A stretch of 16,019 nucleotides of DNA from Verrucomicrobiota bacterium (GTDB taxonomy: Bacteria; Verrucomicrobiota; Verrucomicrobiae; Limisphaerales; UBA11358). Positions 11,340-16,019 of the stretch are shown here, in pieces (position 1 is the first letter of the stretch; each line of letters begins with the position of its first letter). The stretch covers positions 1 through 16,019 of the forward strand of contig JACZKP010000091.1 in the NCBI GenBank assembly GCA_014860005.1, given 5' to 3'. The notes beneath the pieces were generated by a model that ran no database searches, was not told the DNA's origin, and was given only the letters and a program-made list of their open reading frames with translations. The translations under genes were made by a program, and so were the position numbers.

Positions 11340-11417
11340 TGGTAGCGGGGGCAGGAATCACACCTGCCTGACGAAGTTTATGAGGCTTCGCTCTGTGCTT
11401 TAGTCGAGTTCCCCGCA
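11340..11417 (-). tRNA. tRNA-like unit 39, anticodon CAT (Met), U56 variant
   Basis: 78 nt. Acceptor TGCGGGG/CCCCGCT with a U-U mismatch at 1-72, A73, CCA. Unpaired 1-72 is an initiator-like trait, but the anticodon stem GAAGC/ACTTC lacks the initiator G-C pairs. Loop CTCATAA. T stem GCAGG/CCTGC, loop TGTGATT (G55, U56). The D loop GACTAAAGCACA allows A18-A19, giving A19-U56. Confidence 0.82.
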
Positions 11418-11423
11418 GTGAAA

Positions 11424-11498
11424 TGGTGGAGTCGGTGGGTAGCGCGCCCACATCAACCTGCTTGCAGGGCAGGTGCATTACTTGTCTGCCACGACCCC
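11424..11498 (-). tRNA. tRNA-like unit 40, anticodon TGC (Ala)
   Basis: 75 nt. Acceptor GGGGTCG/CGACTCC includes G3-U70, the alanine identity pair. A73, CCA. Anticodon stem CCTGC/GCAGG, loop CCTGCAA with C33. T stem GTGGG/CCCAC, loop CGCGCTA (G55). D stem GCA/TGC, loop GACAAGTAA. Confidence 0.86.
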
Positions 11499-11509
11499 AG
11501 GAATTGATT

Positions 11510-11583
11510 TGGCAGGCCGCCTCGGTGCTGCCCCGAGCAAACTGAGTTTTGGAGACTCTGTCGCGCAAGCTGACGCGCGGCCT
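11510..11583 (-). tRNA. tRNA-like unit 41, anticodon CCA (Trp)
   Basis: 74 nt. Acceptor AGGCCGC/GCGGCCT, G73 as in bacterial Trp, CCA. Anticodon stem GAGT/ACTC, loop CTCCAAA. T stem CTCGG/CCGAG, loop GGCAGCA (G55, C56). The D arm can fold as GCG/CGC (loop TCAGCTTG) or GTC/GAC. Confidence 0.83.
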
Positions 11584-11591
11584 ATGGAAAT

Positions 11592-11666
11592 TGGTGCGGT
11601 TGCCGGGAATCGCACCCGGACATGCTCCCTGGCGAGGAGCCATTCTGGCTGTTAAATCACAACCGC
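11592..11666 (-). tRNA. tRNA-like unit 42, anticodon GCC (Gly)
   Basis: 75 nt. Acceptor GCGGTTG/CAACCGC, A73 (Gly usually U73), CCA. Anticodon stem GCTCC/GGAGC, loop TCGCCAG with C33. T stem CCGGG/CCCGG, loop TGCGATT (G55). D stem ATT/AAT, loop TAACAGCCAG. It is the first unit of the train in transcription order. Confidence 0.86.
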
Positions 11667-11668
11667 GG

Positions 11669-11705
11669 CAGCCTTCACTCTCGATTATGCGTCGAGCGAA
11701 GGCTG
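11669..11705 (-). promoter_or_regulatory. Hairpin immediately upstream of unit 42
   Basis: Stem CAGCCTTC/GAAGGCTG with an inner TCGA-containing stem (CTCGA/TCGAG). It ends 3 nt before the first tRNA-like unit and shares the GCCTTCGCTC wording with the hairpin at 11199-11238, so the two may be copies of one element. Confidence 0.5.
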
Positions 11706-11715
11706 GAAATTGAAA

Positions 11716-11745
11716 GGGCCGGAAGCGTCATTGCACTTCCGGCCC
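11716..11745 (-). promoter_or_regulatory. Strong 10-bp leader hairpin, possible attenuator
   Basis: A perfect stem GGGCCGGAAG/CTTCCGGCCC with a 10-nt loop, followed on the minus strand by TTTCAATTT. The T-run is weak, so it could be a leaky terminator or attenuator ahead of the tRNA-like train, or a processing signal. Confidence 0.55.
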
Positions 11746-11765
11746 ATGCCATTTCAATAAAGAAC

Positions 11766-11826
11766 AAACACCTCTTGCTAGCTTGCGCTACCAACCCGCG
11801 GATTCACGGCGGCTGTTTCGGTGTTT
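11766..11826 (-). promoter_or_regulatory. Branched leader RNA structure
   Basis: On the minus strand AAACACC and GGTGTTT (7 bp) close a 61-nt segment containing two hairpins: CCGC/GCGG, and TAGC-GCAA-GCTA with a GNRA tetraloop. The three-way-junction shape in the 5' leader suggests a regulatory RNA. I recognise no riboswitch class. Confidence 0.45.
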
Positions 11827-12044
11827 AGGGGCACACCTCCTCCGAAGCCCTTAAAATGTAAAAGCGTTTCAAATCGTCCCGGCGCGCGTCTTCGCTCCGC
11901 GTGGGCACACCACATCGGTGGAACGCCGTTGCGTTCCTGCGCCTCAATTCGTTTGGCACTGTCAGACATCATCAAGACGTCGTTTTGTTATCGTTCACAG
12001 ATCGTTGCCTTTCGTTGCTGCCATTTCACCGTCAGTTTCAGGGA
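11827..12044. other. Non-coding stretch upstream of the train
   Basis: No convincing gene. A minus-strand ORF at 11778-11975 has no ribosome site and runs into the structured leader. One neat hairpin (GGAACGC-AACG-GCGTTCC on the minus strand, 11920-11937) is present. The promoter of the minus-strand train should lie here or just upstream, but I could not pick -35/-10 boxes with confidence. Confidence 0.4.
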
Positions 12045-12080
12045 ACAAAAAACCCTGCTCACTTTGCGGTAAGCAGGGTT
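12045..12080 (-). terminator. Rho-independent terminator
   Basis: Minus strand: stem AACCCTGCT/AGCAGGGTT (9 bp) with a 12-nt loop, running into six T residues (12047-12052). It would stop transcripts coming from the right, separating them from the tRNA-like train. Confidence 0.85.
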
Positions 12081-12270
12081 AGAGAGAAAAATTCGTCTTT
12101 CGTTCTTCAGAACCTGCCTACACCAAGTCTATCCATATTACCTTCGGGACATTGCCCAATGGGTGCGAGGGATAGCCTCTGGCTAAACGCACAACCCGGG
12201 TTATACCGGCTATGACGTGTCGCTTTCGCGACCGTCAGCGTCGGCCAACTCGTGGCTGATATGTTCATGC
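12081..12270 (-). ncRNA. Candidate structured RNA ending in the terminator
   Basis: No minus-strand gene precedes the terminator, yet this segment is full of stems. On the minus strand: GACG-GTCGC-GAAA-GCGAC-A-CGTC (12214-12236), and GTGCG..CGCAC closing TAGCC-AGA-GGCTA (12163-12192) with further outer GG/CC pairs. Also CCGG-TATAA-CCGG and GTTC-TGAA-GAAC. The 5' end is a guess. I checked by eye for hallmarks of tmRNA, RNase P, SRP and 6S RNA and saw none. Confidence 0.45.
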
Positions 12271-12480
12271 AAGTTTTCATCGAACGTGTCAGACGCTACC
12301 AAACATCAATGGTTACAGTCTACTTATACTTTGTGGGGGTGCATTATCTTGAATTCAAATATCCGAATTGCTTGATGCAAGCAAACTCCGCGGGCCATTC
12401 GCTGGAGGCAACCACCACTCGCGCTGGGAACAATTTTGACTCGACGAATGTTTTCCACTGGCGCATGACGTATCATCGTT

Positions 12481-13839
12481 ATGAGTTCTCCTCCCAAAGG
12501 CGAGGTGACCGCAGAGCAGGCTGCTGAATCTGCGCAGCAGAGCCGGCCGCCAACAGCTCGGCGCAAAAACATCCGCCCTCCACTTCCCGACGATTTCAAG
12601 GAATTGTGCGCACTGTGCCGCGCGGGAAAATTATTTGCCGTTCAAGAGTGGTTCAAAACCCACGAGTACGACGAACCTGAACAATACGACTGCCGGCACT
12701 GGCCAATCGGAATCGCGATCGAAAAGGGCTTTCACAGCCTCGTTGAGGTGTTGCTGCAGAATGGAATTCCACCCGATGGACGAGCGTTGCAGCACGCCGT
12801 CTCCTACAGGAACAAGGGCATCATCGAACTGCTCTTGCAGCACGGAGCAGACGTAAACTCGATTGATTTCGGCCAAGTGGTTTACATCAGTGACCCGACG
12901 ATCATTCGCCTGTTCATTGATCAGGGAGCAGATGTGCTGACGGATTATCCGATTGCCAGAGGACTCATCCACGCGACGCGCCTCTTCCTTGGAATCTACA
13001 AATCCTACATTGGCAAATATCCGCAGTTGCAATTTCAAGCCGATATGGCGCTGCGCCACTTTTGCGAAAAGGGCAACCTGCGCGGCGTGTCGCTGCTGAT
13101 GTGGTTGGGCGCGAATCCGCGGGCAAAAGTCCCTGCCGATGCCGACGAGAGCGAGGAATGTTGGCGAACTCCTCTTGCGGCGGCAGCCTCGGGCGGCCAA
13201 CTCGACGTGATAAAGCGGCTGAAACCTGATCCCGCGAAAGACGACCTGAACGATTTGCTGCGCGAGAGTCTGTTCCGGCGCAACATGGATCTGGTTCGTT
13301 ATTGGATTTCACTGGGGGCAGACATCAACCACGTTGACGCGGATCGCGACACCGCGCATCGGCACGTTTTCTGGGGTCTCACCTGGGCCATTGATCGCCG
13401 GGATTATTGGTATTCCATTACCCACGGGGCTGATGCGAAGCGGTTCGCCCAGGAATGGTTTTCTTCAGGAGCAAAATGGCAACCCAAGGGTGACGACTTT
13501 CGCACCATTCGAAAGGCTTTCTCACTGCTGTCCTACATGGAGGTGTACGAGTTCGTGAAATTGTTCCGCGAAAAAGACGTGATCCCTGCCGAAACGCTGG
13601 GCGAGATTCTCGACACGCCGAAACTGAAAGAGCATCTGAAGGAACGGCGGGCTGCGTTGGCAGCGCTCGTTCCCAAACTCCAAAAATGGGTCACAGCGGA
13701 AGAGCGCAAGCGCCGTCTTGCGCAGCAACAAGCGGCCGCCCGCAATCGCCCACGTCCGGTCGCGCCACGGCCCGACCCGCCTGAACCTCGCCCCACATGG
13801 AACGATCCGCACCTCGTAAGGAGATTGAGCGATGAATGA
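12481..13839 (+). CDS. Ankyrin-repeat protein
   Basis: 452 aa. Ankyrin repeats are visible from about residue 72 to 290: GIAIEKGFHSLVEVLLQNGI, ALQHAVSYRNKGIIELLLQH (with HGADVNS), TIIRLFIDQGADV, LRHFCEKGNLRGVSLLMWLG, TPLAAAASGGQLDVIKRL and NMDLVRYWISLGADIN. Such repeats bind other proteins. The C-terminus (about 395-450) is basic and then proline/arginine rich (QQQAAARNRPRPVAPRPDPP), probably disordered. There is no enzyme domain, signal peptide or membrane helix. Start ATG 12481 lacks a clear ribosome site. It overlaps the next gene by 8 nt, so the two are translated together. It is on the opposite strand to the tRNA-like train and probably a separate unit. Confidence 0.88.
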   Translation: MSSPPKGEVTAEQAAESAQQSRPPTARRKNIRPPLPDDFKELCALCRAGKLFAVQEWFKTHEYDEPEQYDCRHWPIGIAIEKGFHSLVEVLLQNGIPPDGRALQHAVSYRNKGIIELLLQHGADVNSIDFGQVVYISDPTIIRLFIDQGADVLTDYPIARGLIHATRLFLGIYKSYIGKYPQLQFQADMALRHFCEKGNLRGVSLLMWLGANPRAKVPADADESEECWRTPLAAAASGGQLDVIKRLKPDPAKDDLNDLLRESLFRRNMDLVRYWISLGADINHVDADRDTAHRHVFWGLTWAIDRRDYWYSITHGADAKRFAQEWFSSGAKWQPKGDDFRTIRKAFSLLSYMEVYEFVKLFREKDVIPAETLGEILDTPKLKEHLKERRAALAALVPKLQKWVTAEERKRRLAQQQAAARNRPRPVAPRPDPPEPRPTWNDPHLVRRLSDE

Positions 13840-14893
13840 ACCCGCCGCTGAACGTGCCAAGCCCACCGTCGTCCGGCTCAAAGACAAAGCACTTGTTGAT
13901 CAAATCTGCGCGCAGGCCCGGGACGCCATCCTGAACAACCTGCGGGAGAGAACGGAACTCATCTTCTGGCGCTCAAGCTTGCGGGAATCGTTCAGCCCTT
14001 ATCATCTTGGGCGCTTTCTGGGATTCGGCAGGAATGACAAACTCGACTTCAATTCGGTCGCCAAGGTGCTGGCTCATTTTTCGCCGATGAAATTTCGGAC
14101 ATTCGATGTCATCTGGACCGCCGAGGATGAATATTATCCCGCCATGACCATCAGCCTCAAAGAGGCAAACGAATGGACTGATGTCCTGGGTGAAGCCTGG
14201 GAAGGACTGGAACGTCCGCCCCATGGCCTATCCGAGAGCAGCGGGCTCGCAATTTCGGCTGTTACGCGTTACCTCTGCGGGCAGTACCTGCCCCGCGAAC
14301 AAAGTTTAACGAAGATCGCTCAGGCATTGGGTGTTCCCGAAGCCGATATCTCAGCGAAATTTCCCCCTTTGCCTCCGATTGACGCCACAATCGTCGCGCG
14401 TAATATACGCACACTTTGCTGGGAGCGCGGTTTGCATCCGGCAGCGATAGCAAAAAAGGCGGGTGTGGATCCTGGTACTGTGATCAATTACAGTAAAAGC
14501 GAGACCCAACGCCCCGACCGCGGCGTCTTGACCAAGATTGCGGTGGCACTGGGGCTCAATCTGGCCGAAATAATGGACCCCACGCGATCGGCGTTGCAAA
14601 TTACTCCCTTCTACCGAACGAATCTGGATTATCTGTTGCGCGGTTCTGGTCTATCGGTCGCAACGATCTCGAAGCGATGTGGCCTGAATTACAGACAGCT
14701 TGGAAAGCTTCTCTCCGGCGACGAACCGAATCCGGTGCAAGTCGCGCGGCTGGCCAGGCATTTCAGCCTGACCTCGCGCCAACTCTTGATGGAGGATCTG
14801 AGCGGAAAAGATTCCCTCCCCGCTGGGGCTAATCGAACGGGTGCGGAAGGTTGTGAGAATGCTCCGCTAGAAGCAACCGTACAGCCCGCCTAA
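13832..14893 (+). CDS. Multi-HTH (XRE-like) DNA-binding protein
   Basis: 353 aa. Two XRE/Cro-type helix-turn-helix domains are clear: about 185-250 (NIRTLCWERGLHPAAIAKKA, GVDPGTVINY, LTKIAVALGL) and about 259-325 (NLDYLLRGSGLSVATISKRC, GLNYRQLGKLLSG, VARLARHFSL). A third, partial copy lies at about 137-176 (ISAVTRYLCGQ, LTKIAQALGV). Residues 1-130 are unassigned and contain a helical WRSSLRESFSPYHLGRFLG stretch. It is likely a transcriptional regulator. The 8-nt overlap with the ankyrin gene indicates a two-gene operon, where ankyrin repeats might bind the regulator or its ligand. Confidence 0.87.
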   Translation: MNEPAAERAKPTVVRLKDKALVDQICAQARDAILNNLRERTELIFWRSSLRESFSPYHLGRFLGFGRNDKLDFNSVAKVLAHFSPMKFRTFDVIWTAEDEYYPAMTISLKEANEWTDVLGEAWEGLERPPHGLSESSGLAISAVTRYLCGQYLPREQSLTKIAQALGVPEADISAKFPPLPPIDATIVARNIRTLCWERGLHPAAIAKKAGVDPGTVINYSKSETQRPDRGVLTKIAVALGLNLAEIMDPTRSALQITPFYRTNLDYLLRGSGLSVATISKRCGLNYRQLGKLLSGDEPNPVQVARLARHFSLTSRQLLMEDLSGKDSLPAGANRTGAEGCENAPLEATVQPA

Positions 14894-15290
14894 AAATGAA
14901 TTATCACAGCAGATGCAAAAAATTGGAAGGTGGAAACGACCGTTGGTGGTTCGTGAGCCGGACGTGGAAGTCTGGGCAGATGACGTCACGGCTCTCAGAC
15001 CAACACAGACGAGGATTCTCGAAGCACAAGAGCTGCAGGTGCGAACCCGCTTCGAGAAACCCATTTCGGAAAATTGCGGGCGCATCGAGGTTCTGTGTGC
15101 AGCTTCATGCTGAACGAATGTGTGCGTCCGTGTACCTTTTCAAACGCGAACCGTTCGGGCCCTCATGCAGAAGAAGGAAGTGTAGTCCAAAAGTAGTCCA
15201 ACGCTTCGCCTCCGCACGACCCCCGCACTGCAACGCACCCGTTGACTTTCTTAGAAAAACCGCGTAAAACCTAATAAAAATAGCGCTTTG
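14894..15290. other. Non-coding stretch before the att fragment
   Basis: No gene is visible. It contains an 8-bp direct repeat TAGTCCAA at 15183-15190 and 15194-15201, spaced like integrase arm-type sites and about 100 nt from the tRNA-Arg fragment. The AT-rich segment 15245-15290 leads into the fragment. Confidence 0.4.
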
Positions 15291-15295
15291 GGATA

Positions 15296-15341
15296 CCTTC
15301 TAAGCAGAATGTCGTGGGTTCGAGTCCCGCCGGGCGCACCA
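15296..15341 (+). repeat. 3' fragment of tRNA-Arg (TCT), probable att site
   Basis: Anticodon-loop onward half of a normal tRNA-Arg: CTTCTAA, variable ATGTC, T arm GTGGG-TTCGAGT-CCCGC, acceptor CGGGCGC and ACCA. The expected 5' half (GCGCCCG and D arm) is absent upstream. Integrating elements commonly leave such a 3' tRNA copy at one end. A truncated integrase gene begins 185 nt downstream. The T loop is canonical, unlike the tRNA-like units. Confidence 0.8.
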
Positions 15342-15351
15342 TTTTCAAGGC

Positions 15352-15384
15352 TCACGAAATGCCTATAAATAAAGGGTTTCGTGA
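15352..15384 (+). promoter_or_regulatory. Inverted repeat beside the att fragment
   Basis: TCACGAAA and TTTCGTGA (8 bp) are separated by 17 nt, just after the tRNA fragment. No U-run follows. It could be a remnant of the tRNA 3' flank or an integrase/excisionase site. Confidence 0.4.
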
Positions 15385-15526
15385 ACCTTCATGGTTCCTG
15401 ACTTCCAGCATTCTTCTTCGATCTGCGTAGCCCAAAAACGGCCATCAGTCCATCCATCGGTCCATTACTTTTCGGACCAGACGGAGGACGAAATCCGCGC
15501 TCAACAAAAAAACATGAGCGCAAAAA

Positions 15527-15796
15527 ATGAAGAGAAGCCCAAAAAAACCGTCACTTCTGGAACAAACCTCTCAAACCTACGTGCAGGTGGAGCGAGGGAT
15601 CTACAGGTATAAAGACGCGGGGGGAGAGCCCACTTATCATGAACGCGTCGAAATCGGTGGAAAACGAACCAAACGAGCCCTTGGCTTCAATTTTACACCC
15701 CAAAAATCAATCGCGTTGGCACGCACTGAATATCATCGCCGGCGGACTGAAGTAGTTTCTGGCCGGAAACGGGGGTTGTTGGATGACGGCAGGTGA
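15527..15796 (+). pseudogene. Truncated tyrosine recombinase (integrase), N-terminus
   Basis: 89 codons from ATG 15527. The sequence YVQVERGIYRYKDAGGEPTYHERVEIGGKRTKRALGF resembles the N-terminal arm-DNA-binding part of phage-type integrases, followed by a helix (SIALARTEYHRRRTEV). The core-binding and catalytic domains (R..H-R-H..Y) are missing, against a usual 350-450 aa. The frame ends soon after, and the right side belongs to another mobile element. Its place beside a tRNA 3' fragment is standard for integrases. It is non-functional unless the gene is interrupted and not deleted. Confidence 0.65.
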
Positions 15797-15923
15797 CGAT
15801 GGGCGGTGGCGCAGGACGTTGCGGGACGGAGTTTCCGTTCGCTCACGCTCACGTCGTCAAAAATCGCAGGCGACGACGACACCGCTCCTGTCGGACTGGG
15901 CGGCGGGTGGCGGGGTGGCGGCG

Positions 15924-16019
15924 TCAGGCCGCCAGCGCGAGAAGGTTGCCACGCGCGCGTTGGCGGGCGAGCCACTCCCGCCCGATGACGTGCAGGTTGT
16001 AGCTCAGCACCCCGTAACC
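15924..16019 (-). CDS. Transposase, C-terminal end only
   Basis: Open from the right window edge to TGA at 15924-15926: 31 residues beginning GYGVLSYNLHVIGREWLA and ending in LLALAA. The GVLxYNLHxIG wording is common at the C-terminus of IS transposases, but I cannot fix the family. The insertion probably interrupted the integrase at 15527-15796. The GC-rich 15797-15923 would then be the IS end. Confidence 0.5.
   Translation of the reverse strand, partial: GYGVLSYNLHVIGREWLARQRARGNLLALAA

Noticed and set aside
2418..11666. Ordinary tRNA cluster of a phage or bacterium
   Set aside because: Consistent G55, D-loop A-G, class I Leu units and C33 do not fit ordinary tRNAs, while the canonical tRNA-Arg fragment in the same window does.
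2418..11666. Array of decayed tRNA pseudogenes
   Set aside because: Stems are nearly perfect in most units, the altered loop bases are the same throughout, and position 19 changes along with 56. Random decay would not produce this.
11778..11975. 65-codon minus-strand ORF upstream of the first tRNA-like unit
   Set aside because: It has no ribosome site, runs into the branched leader structure, and its composition looks like a read-through of intergenic DNA.
12081..12270. tmRNA, RNase P, SRP or 6S RNA
   Set aside because: No tag reading frame, no GAGGAAAGTCC-type RNase P core, and no SRP tetraloop motif were seen. It remains an unnamed candidate.

Overview
The window looks like the accessory genome of a fairly GC-rich environmental bacterium. 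The style of the HNH, slipin and RtcB proteins suggests the Verrucomicrobiota/Planctomycetota group, but this is an impression from protein style and not a proven placement. Mobile-element traces flank it: a transposase C-terminus at 1-116, a tRNA-Arg 3' fragment with a truncated integrase at 15296-15796, and a second transposase C-terminus at 15924-16019.

The core, from about 11.7 kb down to 0.1 kb, is one minus-strand gene train. In transcription order it holds: leader hairpins (11.83-11.67 kb); 11 tRNA-like units (11.67-10.61 kb); a 53-codon basic ORF overlapping an unrecognised 276-aa protein (10.58-9.61 kb); 2 units; an RtcB-type RNA ligase (9.35-8.23 kb); 5 units and a structured RNA; a slipin/SPFH membrane protein (7.48-6.68 kb); a ClpP-fold-like protein (6.59-5.94 kb); a 477-aa protein with a nuclease-like core (5.82-4.39 kb); 24 units (4.38-2.42 kb); an HNH protein (2.35-1.77 kb); and a 526-aa protein with a second nuclease-like core (1.69-0.11 kb). 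I number the tRNA-like units 1-42 by rising coordinate. All lie on the minus strand, most are 74-78 nt, and most encode CCA and sit only a few nt apart.

The main discovery candidate is that these are not ordinary tRNAs. In 40 of 42 units the nearly invariant T-loop U55 is G, and the D loop usually carries A-G where tRNAs have G18-G19. Where T-loop position 56 departs from C, the D loop changes to match: clean cases give U19-A56, C19-G56 and U19-G56. The elbow is therefore re-coded, not decayed. The units carry about 37 different anticodons covering all 20 amino acids, and their discriminator bases mostly fit the anticodon. Yet all four Leu units lack the long variable arm, several have C33 instead of U33, and the His unit lacks the usual His acceptor signals. 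The canonical tRNA-Arg fragment at 15.3 kb, with loop TTCGAGT, is an internal control.

My inference is an RNA-repair or RNA-decoy system: a near-complete set of altered tRNAs made together with an RNA ligase, a slipin with a ClpP-like partner, and several nuclease-like proteins. It could serve as a replacement tRNA pool, as bait for anticodon nucleases, or as substrate for the associated enzymes. The sequence does not decide between these.

To the right, on the plus strand, an ankyrin-repeat protein and a multi-HTH regulator form a two-gene operon. A minus-strand terminator at 12.05-12.08 kb ends a likely separate structured RNA between this operon and the tRNA-like train.
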